A stretch of DNA of 64,000 nucleotides from the NCBI GenBank assembly GCA_964535195.1, contig CAZHSI010000001.1, forward strand, positions 1-64,000. The letters run 5' to 3'. The notes below the pieces were generated by a model. The model made no database searches, was not told the origin of the DNA, and was given only the letters and a program-made list of their open reading frames with translations. Both the position numbers and the translations under genes were made by a program. This document shows, piece by piece, positions 33,664 through 41,349 of the stretch. Each line of letters opens with the position of its first letter. Within the stretch, counting starts at the first letter, position 1. The DNA comes from UBA9339 sp964535195. Lineage in GTDB: Bacteria > Pseudomonadota > Gammaproteobacteria > UBA9339.

Positions 33664-34442
33664 TTAATTGGATCGAAAAGTTAGGACAAAATGGTATTTT
33701 ATTTTGTGAACGTGTTGGTAATTCTGGTTTGTTTTTATTACGTACCATAATACGTCAGCCGCGAATTGTTAAGTTGTTTCCGTTAATTGTCGAGCAGCTT
33801 TATGCTGTCGGGGTGTTGTCTTTTACCATTATCGCCTTGTCTAGCTTATTTATTGGGATGGTATTAGCCCTACAGGGGTATAATATTTTAGAGCGTTTTG
33901 GTGCGGTAGAACAGTTAGGACAATTAGTCGCGCTTAGTGTGGTTCGCGAGCTAGGTCCGGTGATTGGTGGGTTATTATTCGTCGGGCGTGCTGGTTCAGC
34001 ACTTACCGCAGAAATCGGCTTAATGCAAACAACTGAACAACTGGCAAGTATGGAGATGATGGCGGTTGACCCTTTGTGGCGAGTAATCGCTCCTCGTTTT
34101 TGGGCTGGAGTTATCTCGATGCCTATTTTAATTGCTATTTTTTGTATAGTTGCGGTGTTTGGTAGTTATTTAGTGGGTGTTGAGTGGTTGGGAGTAGATG
34201 CCGGGCAATTTTGGTCAAATATGCAGGCATCGGTACAGTTTAGTGGGGATGTTGTTAATGGGATTATGAAGGGGTTGATTTTTGGTGTGGTTGCAACCTG
34301 GATTGCGGTGTATCAAGGGTATTATACCGTACCAACGGCCGCTGGTATTGGGCGTGCTACTACTAAAACTGTTGTATATGGGTCACTGGCGATTTTGGGA
34401 TTAGATTTTATTTTGACATCATTCATGTTAGGAGGTTGGTAA
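33660..34442 (+). CDS. mlaE: Mla transporter permease MlaE
   Basis: A 260-residue inner-membrane permease with about five to six membrane segments. Family stretches: FIGMVLALQGYNILERFGA, VVRELGPVIGGLLFVGRAGS, EIGLMQTTEQLASMEMMAVD and FGVVATWIAVYQGY. It starts with GTG overlapping the mlaF stop and pairs with MlaF as the transporter core. Confidence 0.94.
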   Translation: MINWIEKLGQNGILFCERVGNSGLFLLRTIIRQPRIVKLFPLIVEQLYAVGVLSFTIIALSSLFIGMVLALQGYNILERFGAVEQLGQLVALSVVRELGPVIGGLLFVGRAGSALTAEIGLMQTTEQLASMEMMAVDPLWRVIAPRFWAGVISMPILIAIFCIVAVFGSYLVGVEWLGVDAGQFWSNMQASVQFSGDVVNGIMKGLIFGVVATWIAVYQGYYTVPTAAGIGRATTKTVVYGSLAILGLDFILTSFMLGGW

Positions 34443-34909
34443 TGTTAAATAAACGCATAATAGAATTTACAGTAGGTTTATTTATCTTGGTGGGAATAAC
34501 TGCTGTATTTGTTTTGGCATTTAAGGTGAGTGGTTTAAGCATGTATTCTAGTGGCGGCTCTTTTCGTATTAGTGCGATCTTCGACAATATTGGTGATTTA
34601 AAAGTACGTGCCCCAGTTACTATTGCCGGAGTCCGGGTGGGGGAGGTTAGTAATATTGATATTGATAATCGTACCTTCAAAGCTAAGATAGCGATGCGTA
34701 TTGATAACAGGCAAGATAAACTGCCAGCAGATACAACAGCAAAGATCTTAACTGCAGGTATAATTGGTGCAAACTATATTGAATTAATTCCTGGCTATAA
34801 CGAAACCAATTTAAAAGAAGGTGATTTAATCACTGATACTCAGCCCGCTATTGTGTTGGAAGATTTGGTTGGGCAGTTGATTTATAAGTTAGATGGTGGT
34901 AAGAAATGA
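34442..34909 (+). CDS. mlaD: Mla substrate-binding protein MlaD (MCE domain)
   Basis: A 155-residue protein with one N-terminal membrane helix (about 9-29) and a periplasmic MCE domain (FRISAIFDNIGDLKVRAPVT; IAGVRVGEVSNIDID; AKILTAGIIGANYIELIPG). MlaD forms a hexameric ring on MlaFE. The ATG overlaps the mlaE stop by one base (TAATG). Confidence 0.93.
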   Translation: MLNKRIIEFTVGLFILVGITAVFVLAFKVSGLSMYSSGGSFRISAIFDNIGDLKVRAPVTIAGVRVGEVSNIDIDNRTFKAKIAMRIDNRQDKLPADTTAKILTAGIIGANYIELIPGYNETNLKEGDLITDTQPAIVLEDLVGQLIYKLDGGKK

Positions 34910-34959
34910 CGAGCTGATATATTTTTTAGTATACTCAAAAATTTGATTTGTGGGGGGGT

Positions 34960-35598
34960 ATGATGCAAGGTAAAAAAATTTTAGTAATTTTTTTGTTCTT
35001 GATTAGTTTTTCTAGTTTTGCTGCTAGTTCTCAAGATAATGTTTCGACGGTTCACGTTACTGATCCTGAACCTATGGTAATGATGAAAGATCTTACTAAT
35101 AAAATGTTACGTGAGTTAGACAAAAATATTGGACACTTAAAAAACAATGATGGATTAATTGACTCTTTGGTTAATAGAATTGTTGTCCCATGTTTTGATT
35201 TGGTTACCATGTCAAAAGCGGTGGTTGGTCGTAATTATTGGCAGGAAGCTTCTAGCGAAGTTCAGCGAAATTTTATTAAGGAGTTTACCAGACATGTAAT
35301 TCGTACTTATTCATCTGCTCTCAAATCTTATGATGGTGAAAGAATGAAGTTTTATCCTATTCGCGGTGAAGCTGGGGATAGGGTTAGAATTAGTAGTGAC
35401 TTATTGTTAAAAAATGGGCCACCAATACAACTGCAATATGGTTTAATCAAGGCAGAGAAGCGGTGGTTAATCTATGATTTTAGTGTGGATGGCGTTAGTA
35501 TTATTAAAAATTATAACTCGCAATTTGCGGGTATTTTACGCCAAAAAGGGTTGAGCGGTTTGGTAGAACAATTGAAAAAACGTAATCTTAATAAATAG
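34960..35598 (+). CDS. mlaC: periplasmic phospholipid carrier MlaC
   Basis: About 212 residues with a cleavable signal peptide (hydrophobic core LVIFLFLISFSSFA). The mature part has the MlaC pattern: IVVPCFDLVTMSKAVVGRNY, EVQRNFIKEFTRHVIRTYSS, RISSDLLLKNGPPIQLQYGL and WLIYDFSVDGVSIIKNYNSQ. It ferries phospholipid between MlaA and MlaFEDB. A run of seven G precedes the ATG; an in-frame TTG lies at 34948. Confidence 0.92.
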   Translation: MMQGKKILVIFLFLISFSSFAASSQDNVSTVHVTDPEPMVMMKDLTNKMLRELDKNIGHLKNNDGLIDSLVNRIVVPCFDLVTMSKAVVGRNYWQEASSEVQRNFIKEFTRHVIRTYSSALKSYDGERMKFYPIRGEAGDRVRISSDLLLKNGPPIQLQYGLIKAEKRWLIYDFSVDGVSIIKNYNSQFAGILRQKGLSGLVEQLKKRNLNK

Positions 35599-35604
35599 TA
35601 AGTT

Positions 35605-35889
35605 ATGATGTCTGACAGTATTATCATGCACCTAAGTGGTGAATTAAATTTTGCTACTGTTCCTGTTTTAAATAACAGCAGTCGGGATGTTATTTTAAAA
35701 AATTCACGGGTTACTTTTGATTTGTCGCAAGTCACTTTTAGCGATAATACAGGAGTGGCTTTGCTTGTAACCCTGGTTAGCTTTGCTAAAGGTGTGCAAA
35801 AAGAGATCTTGTTGGTTAATTTACCTCAACAGCTTTTAGATCTAATTGAAGCTGTGGGTGTAAGAAACATGTTACCAATTTGTGAGTAA
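35605..35889 (+). CDS. mlaB: STAS-domain protein MlaB
   Basis: A 94-residue single STAS domain (IIMHLSGELNFATVPVLNN; VTFDLSQVTFSDNTGVALLV with the conserved Ser/Thr region). MlaB stabilises the MlaF dimer. It lies 6 bases after mlaC, completing mlaFEDCB. The ibaG/bolA-like gene often found next is absent. Confidence 0.85.
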   Translation: MMSDSIIMHLSGELNFATVPVLNNSSRDVILKNSRVTFDLSQVTFSDNTGVALLVTLVSFAKGVQKEILLVNLPQQLLDLIEAVGVRNMLPICE

Positions 35890-35919
35890 AATAAAAAAGT
35901 TAAAGAGTATGAGGTAGGT

Positions 35920-37185
35920 ATGGATAAACTAATGATTACAGGTGGTATGTCCCTCGATGGTGAGGTGAGAGTTTCCGGCGCTAAAAACGCTACTCTACCT
36001 ATTTTGATTGCAACTTTATTGGTTGATGCTCCTGTTACTATTTTTAACGTGCCGCAGCTACACGATGTTGCTACTACTTTTGAGTTACTTGGTAGTATGG
36101 GCGTGGATATATTAGTTCATGAAGGTATGTCAGTAGAGATTGATTCTCGTCCGATCAAGAATTTTTGTGCACCATATGAATTAGTAAAAACTATGCGAGC
36201 TTCAGTTTTAGTGCTCGGTCCACTTTTAAGTCGTTATGGTAAGGCTACCGTGTCTTTTCCCGGAGGCTGTGCTATTGGGATGCGCCCGATTGACCAGCAT
36301 TTGAAGGGGATGGAGGCTTTGGGGGCAAAAATTACGATACACGAAGGTTATCTTGAGGCAGAAGCGACCAGGCGTTTACGTGGTGCAGAAATTGTCACTG
36401 ATATGGTGACAGTTACGGGGACCGAAAATATTTTGATGGCAGCGGTACTGGCGGAGGGTACTTCAATAATTAGAAACGCTGCTAGAGAGCCTGAGGTTTG
36501 TGACTTGGCCAATTTTTTGAATAAAATGGGAGCAAAGATCTCTGGTATTGGTACTGATACTTTAGTGGTTGAGGGTGTGCAGCGCTTACATGGTGGCGAA
36601 TATAGGGTAATACCAGATCGGATTGAGGCTGGAACTTATTTAGTAGCCGGAGCATTAACACACGGTAGAGTTAAATTGAAAAATGTTGTTCCCGAGGTTA
36701 TGACATCGGTACTTGAAAAGTTTAGTGAGGTTGGTGCCAAGATTGCTGTAGGCGATGATTGGATTGAACTTGATATGATGGGGAAAAGACCAAAGGCAGT
36801 TAATATTTATACTTCACCATATCCCGGTTTTCCTACTGATATGCAGGCACAATTTTTGGCCCTAAATTGTGTTGCGAGTGGTAGTAGTAATGTGGTCGAG
36901 ACAATTTTTGAAAATCGTTTTATGCATGTACAAGAATTGCAGCGGATGGGGGCAGATATTGCAGTGCATGGCAATACCGCGACGATTACTGGCAAGGCTG
37001 AGTTAATTGGCGCAAAGGTTATGGCTACCGATTTGCGTGCTTCGGCTAGCCTAGTTTTAGCTGGGCTAATGGCTGAAGGAGAAACGATAGTTGATCGCAT
37101 TTATCACCTTGATCGTGGTTATGAGTGTATTGAAGAAAAACTTTCTCAGATTGGGGCAAAAATCTTAAGGATCCCAGGTAAATAA
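35920..37185 (+). CDS. murA: UDP-N-acetylglucosamine 1-carboxyvinyltransferase MurA
   Basis: A 421-residue enzyme transferring enolpyruvate from PEP to UDP-GlcNAc, the first committed step of peptidoglycan synthesis and the target of fosfomycin. The reactive Cys is Cys117 in FPGGCAIGMRPIDQH. Other motifs: VSGAKNATLPILIATLL, TGTENILMAAVLAEG, RIEAGTYLVAGALT, GFPTDMQAQF and ENRFMHVQELQRMGA. It closes the mla operon, 30 bases after mlaB. Confidence 0.97.
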   Translation: MDKLMITGGMSLDGEVRVSGAKNATLPILIATLLVDAPVTIFNVPQLHDVATTFELLGSMGVDILVHEGMSVEIDSRPIKNFCAPYELVKTMRASVLVLGPLLSRYGKATVSFPGGCAIGMRPIDQHLKGMEALGAKITIHEGYLEAEATRRLRGAEIVTDMVTVTGTENILMAAVLAEGTSIIRNAAREPEVCDLANFLNKMGAKISGIGTDTLVVEGVQRLHGGEYRVIPDRIEAGTYLVAGALTHGRVKLKNVVPEVMTSVLEKFSEVGAKIAVGDDWIELDMMGKRPKAVNIYTSPYPGFPTDMQAQFLALNCVASGSSNVVETIFENRFMHVQELQRMGADIAVHGNTATITGKAELIGAKVMATDLRASASLVLAGLMAEGETIVDRIYHLDRGYECIEEKLSQIGAKILRIPGK

Positions 37186-37414
37186 TCGTGCTGGGTAAAC
37201 TACTCACACGATCAAGTCGGTGAAGTACCTGCGCTATAGACTAGAGGAGTAGTTGCTGTGTTGGTTTGTATTTGGTGGAACTACACTGTTAGTAGATATC
37301 AAGTCCAGGTGGGTTCTCGTCTGTTTTAGGCTCGGCTCCCGTTTAAAAGCGTGAAATGAAGGAATCTGAAAATACGAAGATTAATTTACGAGCATGGTGT
37401 TGATTTAATAAATC
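37186..37414. other. gap after murA with no recognised gene
   Basis: Part of a 291-base gap up to 37476. No ORF, tRNA or long repeat is recognised. A short TCGTG/CACGA inverted repeat lies directly after the murA stop. The promoter-proximal part is listed separately. Confidence 0.5.
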
Positions 37415-37434
37415 CTTAATATATGTTTGTTATA
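37415..37434 (+). promoter_or_regulatory. possible PmrA-like direct-repeat box
   Basis: CTTAATATA (37415-37423), two bases, then TTTGTTATA (37426-37434). The Legionella/Coxiella PmrA box is a tandem CTTAATATT with a 2-base gap; the first half matches 8 of 9 bases, the second about 5 of 9. A -10-like TAAGAT follows roughly 17 bases later and the next gene starts at 37477. PmrA boxes mark Dot/Icm effector genes; this single match is weak. Confidence 0.3.
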
Positions 37435-37476
37435 TTTTAGTTGTTTACATTTAAGATTAATTTTTAGATTTAATTT

Positions 37477-38004
37477 ATGGCTGATTTTTGTAATACAATA
37501 TTAAAAGCTATCAGTAATTATAAGCTTATTCTCAGGAAATCTTTGACTGCCACCCAATGTACCGCAAAAATGTTAGAGCTCGGTATCAAAAGACAGCATG
37601 TTAGAAAAGCTAATAGCGAGATTATGCTTTATCAACTTGGTTTAAAGATTAAAGATGAGTTGACCAAGCAGATTGGCAATGAGAAAAGCAATAAGTCGAG
37701 CAATTTTTATCATGGGACAGGAGAGTTTCTGCAATATTTAGAAGACCTGTTTGCTCATTACCGTATTGAAAATGACCGCGTAGTTCATGTTGGTCAAAGA
37801 GTGTCGAGTATTGTGGTAGAAGCTATCCAGCTAATTGCTTTATCTAAAGGAAAATTAATCGGTGCTAAAGCTAAGCAAGTTATAAAGTACAGTGAAATTG
37901 TAGCAACCTACGGTAGTAAAGAGCAAAAGACGATGTTTCTCAATGCTATTGGTAGTCGGCAAAAACATCTTGTCAAGGATATTCCGCCAAGTATGTTTGA
38001 TTGA
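37477..38004 (+). CDS. unrecognised 175-residue protein, effector candidate
   Basis: A basic, mostly helical, soluble protein with no signal peptide or membrane segment. Lys-rich stretches include MLELGIKRQHVRKANSEI and GAKAKQVIKYSEIV; it ends ...DIPPSMFD. No family is recognised. It stands alone between murA and pgi with gaps of 291 and 267 bases on either side, and a possible PmrA-like box lies upstream, so a Dot/Icm substrate is one reading; it could equally be a lineage-specific cytoplasmic protein. Confidence 0.55.
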   Translation: MADFCNTILKAISNYKLILRKSLTATQCTAKMLELGIKRQHVRKANSEIMLYQLGLKIKDELTKQIGNEKSNKSSNFYHGTGEFLQYLEDLFAHYRIENDRVVHVGQRVSSIVVEAIQLIALSKGKLIGAKAKQVIKYSEIVATYGSKEQKTMFLNAIGSRQKHLVKDIPPSMFD

Positions 38005-38271
38005 TCGGGTGATCAGGCGATCTAATTGATGATGATAGATGAGATTGCTAGGTTTAACCTGGCGATGGCCAAGCGTGTGAGTAGTTACAGTTTGTTCTTA
38101 GCCGAGATTAGCTTTTTTATAACACCACGAGATAGGTCTTTTGCTTATATGACAAGGTGAGTGGTGATGTTAAGTTTTGTCCATCTAATTTTGTCCTTGA
38201 TAAAGAATCTTTGGCAGCATAGAATTGTTTTTCCAATCCTTTATTAAAATTTTTATAGGAGAGATGAGGCT

Positions 38272-39897
38272 ATGGATAAGAACAAATCTGATATTTCTCA
38301 TGCTTGGCAAGCATTAACCGAACATCGTAATCAGACGGTAAATTTGCAAATCAAGGAGCAGTTTGCTCTTAACCCTAAACGTTTTTCCGATTTTTCTTTA
38401 CGTGCCGCTGGTATCTTTTTGGATTATTCAAAAAACCGCATAACCCAAGATACTATCCGTCTATTATGTGATTTGGCTATTGCCGCAAAATTGTCACCAC
38501 ATCGTGAAGCGATGTTTCGTGGTGACAAGATAAACACTACGGAAAAACGCTCGGTGCTACATACAGCCCTAAGGGATCTTGATAATAATGTGACTCCTGA
38601 AGGAAAACTGGTACAAAAAGAGTTACAGCATGTGGCTGAGTTTGTATCTAGTGTTCATAGTGGTGAGTGGCGTGGTTATAGTGGCAAAGTGATTACTGAT
38701 GTAGTACACATTGGTATCGGTGGTTCCGATCTTGGGCCCGCTATGGTAGTAATGGCTTTAGAGCCTTATGCTACTAATATTAGAGTGCATTTTGTTTCTA
38801 ACATCGATGCCACCCATATCAGCGAGACTCTGAAGTATCTTGATCAGGAAACTACCCTGTTCGTAATTGCCTCAAAGACTTTTACTACACAGGAAACATT
38901 AGCTAATGCTCTTTCTGCTAAAAGGTGGTTACTTAGCAAGGCTTCCTCGGAAAAGGATGCTATTTTACATAATTTTATTGGTGTTACCGCAAATCCAGAA
39001 CGGGCCGTTCAGTTTGGTATTGGTCGAGACAATGTTTTCCCTTTTTGGGATTGGGTTGGTGGTAGATTTTCTTTGTGGTCAACTATAGGACTAACTATAG
39101 CGCTTGCGCTTGGTATGGATAACTTTTATGAACTACTCCGCGGAGCGCATGATATGGATGAGCATTTTAGAAATGCTCCACTCGCAGAGAATATGCCAGT
39201 GATTTTGGCATTGCTTGGTATTTGGAATATTAATTTTTTGGGTGCGGAAACTCTAGCCGTTGTGCCATATGACCAATATTTATATCTGTTACCGTCGTAT
39301 TTACAGCAGCTTGATATGGAAAGTAATGGTAAGCATGTGTCTCTAGATGGTAGCCTAATTACACACAAAACTGCCCCAGTTATTTGGGGAACGGTTGGTT
39401 CTAACAGCCAGCACTCTTTACATCAACTGTTAATGCAGGGAACGCATTTGGTTCCCGTAGATTTTATTATTCCAATTCACAGTCACAATCCTATTGGTGA
39501 TCATCATATGTTACTTTACGCTAATTGTTTGGCGCAGAGTCAGGCATTAATGTGTGGGCGTAATGAGAGTGAGATTGTTTTAGAGTTACAAGGGCAAAAA
39601 ATGTCCCAAGAAGAAATATCTAGTCTTCTCCCACATAAAATTATTTTGGGTAATATACCAAGCAATACTATTGTGATGGATAAGATAGATCCACGCACGC
39701 TCGGTGCTTTAATTGCCCTGTATGAGCATAAGATTTTTGTTCAAGGAGTCATTTGGCAAATTAATTCATTCGATCAGTGGGGGGTTGAATTAGGAAAACA
39801 CCTGGCTGGTAAACTTGTGCCAATGTTGCAAGGTGAAAAAGATTTGTCTGGTTTGGATGGGTCTACTGAGGGTTTGGTTAAACTTTTTTTATCTTAG
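38272..39897 (+). CDS. pgi: glucose-6-phosphate isomerase
   Basis: A 541-residue glycolytic enzyme interconverting glucose-6-P and fructose-6-P. Motifs: VVHIGIGGSDLGPAMVVMAL, FVIASKTFTTQETLANA, FWDWVGGRFSLWSTIGL, MESNGKHVSLDG, GSNSQHSLHQLLMQGTHLVP and GVELGKHLAGKLVP. AGGAGAGAUGAGG-type leader gives a good ribosome-binding site. It converges with the next gene, overlapping by four bases. Confidence 0.96.
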   Translation: MDKNKSDISHAWQALTEHRNQTVNLQIKEQFALNPKRFSDFSLRAAGIFLDYSKNRITQDTIRLLCDLAIAAKLSPHREAMFRGDKINTTEKRSVLHTALRDLDNNVTPEGKLVQKELQHVAEFVSSVHSGEWRGYSGKVITDVVHIGIGGSDLGPAMVVMALEPYATNIRVHFVSNIDATHISETLKYLDQETTLFVIASKTFTTQETLANALSAKRWLLSKASSEKDAILHNFIGVTANPERAVQFGIGRDNVFPFWDWVGGRFSLWSTIGLTIALALGMDNFYELLRGAHDMDEHFRNAPLAENMPVILALLGIWNINFLGAETLAVVPYDQYLYLLPSYLQQLDMESNGKHVSLDGSLITHKTAPVIWGTVGSNSQHSLHQLLMQGTHLVPVDFIIPIHSHNPIGDHHMLLYANCLAQSQALMCGRNESEIVLELQGQKMSQEEISSLLPHKIILGNIPSNTIVMDKIDPRTLGALIALYEHKIFVQGVIWQINSFDQWGVELGKHLAGKLVPMLQGEKDLSGLDGSTEGLVKLFLS

Positions 39898-40742
39898 TTG
39901 ATTCTAACTCCTTGTGGAGTTTTTGTGTCACCATCAAGATAGGTGTTTAAACGATTAAACCACCCTGCTAGCCAACGTTCTGAATATCGGGAGTTAGCAG
40001 AGCGCTCTACTCTTCTAATTAAAGCATGTTTCGCTGACCAAACGTAGGCTTGTAATGGTGTGTAATTTGGCGGCGCGAACTTCATTCCTCTAAGTACTTG
40101 GAGTAAGCCACTACCGTACTCATAGTTACGACGTGTTGTACCAATGCCTGCTCCTTTAAAGTTAAGGTAGTCAACGAGGGCATAAATGCCAGCAGGAGTT
40201 TGTGCTAGACTGTAAAACTTATCATGAATTAGCCATCGTTCTTCCATTGGCGTGCTTGTTAATAAATCTGGCAATATTTCTTGAAGGTGTCGTGTCATAT
40301 ATTCGGCTTGAATAGGAATGGTTTTTTGTAGAAACTTGCGTAGGTCGTTCATTTTGCTAGAGTATTGTGCATCCATAAACTCACTACGGTTGTTCCACGG
40401 ACAGTACAACCCATTTTTTCCTTGTAACCAACTCGGAATAGTTACACCTCGCTCCTGTATATAACGTAATAAATGTGGGAACCCACTTTTAAATGTGGCT
40501 TGTTTGCTTGGATAGGGGTGCCACAGAAAATGTCCGATACCTAAAGAAGCGAAATCTTCCCCAATATTCCATGAGGTTAATCCCATAACTTCACCACCAC
40601 ATTCATTAAACCATATTTTTACGCCGATTGGTAAGGCAACCTGAGGAGAGATAATAAGGACTCGTGGGTCGATTTTTTCTGTCCCATAGCTTTGGCCGAT
40701 ATAAATAAGTAAAAGCAGTGTTAGGATGATTCTGTAGTTCAC
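39894..40742 (-). CDS. conserved secreted protein, possibly lysozyme-like
   Basis: 282 residues with a signal peptide (hydrophobic core IILTLLLLIYIGQSYG). The stretch IWFNECGG...LTSWNIGEDFASLGIGHFLW, with an early Glu and a Thr/Gly/His-rich strand, resembles the active-site arrangement of lysozyme-like glycosidases and a conserved proteobacterial secreted family. The rest is helical (GSGLLQVLRGMKF; SERWLAGWFNRLNTY). A role in peptidoglycan cleavage is plausible but unproven. It separates pgi from the secretion locus and is divergent from icmV. Confidence 0.6.
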   Translation of the reverse strand: MNYRIILTLLLLIYIGQSYGTEKIDPRVLIISPQVALPIGVKIWFNECGGEVMGLTSWNIGEDFASLGIGHFLWHPYPSKQATFKSGFPHLLRYIQERGVTIPSWLQGKNGLYCPWNNRSEFMDAQYSSKMNDLRKFLQKTIPIQAEYMTRHLQEILPDLLTSTPMEERWLIHDKFYSLAQTPAGIYALVDYLNFKGAGIGTTRRNYEYGSGLLQVLRGMKFAPPNYTPLQAYVWSAKHALIRRVERSANSRYSERWLAGWFNRLNTYLDGDTKTPQGVRIN

Positions 40743-40873
40743 TACTATATAATATCATAAATACAATATATTAAAAATCAGTTCCAAGTGTGTAATTTTA
40801 TATGGTACAATAACAACCAAATTTGTTATGGACAGCTTTGAGTTTATCAACTAAATAAAAAGGGAAGAATTTT

Positions 40874-41347
40874 ATGTTGGAAGATGGTGGCAGTGTTAAT
40901 CCTCAGAAAAAGGGACCAGTCAAAAAGTTTTTCAAGTCGTTTGTCGATGTTAAAAAATGGGTTTCCTATGACGAACTAAAGTCTAATACCAAGAATACCT
41001 GGGGGTTATTTCGTCGTCTATTTTTTAGTAAACGTCAAGAGGCTCGTCGGGAAACTTACGAAGAAGCTATTGTGCGTCTCGAATTAACCCCAGAACAAAT
41101 TGTTTCTCGAAAAAATAGCTTCTTATATGCTGCCATTATCTATGGGATCTTTGCTATAGGATTTTTGTGCTACTTAATCTACCTATTAAATCAAGCTAGG
41201 TTTATGGCTGCTATTTTAATGTTAGTTTTGACTTCATTAATGTTTCTTGCTACTTATCGCGAACACTTTTGGTATATGCAAATGCATAAGAAGAAACTAG
41301 GATGTAACTTCAGCGAATGGTTGGCTTTTGTTTTACGGAGGAAATGA
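40874..41347 (+). CDS. icmV: type IVB secretion protein IcmV
   Basis: A 157-residue protein with a basic cytosolic N-terminal half (KKFFKSFVDVKKWVSYDELK; FRRLFFSKRQEARRETYEEA) and two membrane helices (about 79-98 and 104-121). Legionella IcmV is about the same size (151) and likewise precedes dotA. IcmV is an inner-membrane component needed for Dot/Icm function. icmW and icmX, its usual neighbours, are not here. Confidence 0.8.
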   Translation: MLEDGGSVNPQKKGPVKKFFKSFVDVKKWVSYDELKSNTKNTWGLFRRLFFSKRQEARRETYEEAIVRLELTPEQIVSRKNSFLYAAIIYGIFAIGFLCYLIYLLNQARFMAAILMLVLTSLMFLATYREHFWYMQMHKKKLGCNFSEWLAFVLRRK

Positions 41348-41349
41348 TA

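Noticed and set aside
37300..37345. GGGTTCTCGTC resembling a tRNA T-arm
   Set aside because: No matching acceptor, D or anticodon arms could be placed, and the T-loop consensus is not met.
38029..38160. 43-codon ORF between the orphan protein and pgi
   Set aside because: No Shine-Dalgarno sequence and no similarity; too short to support without conservation data.
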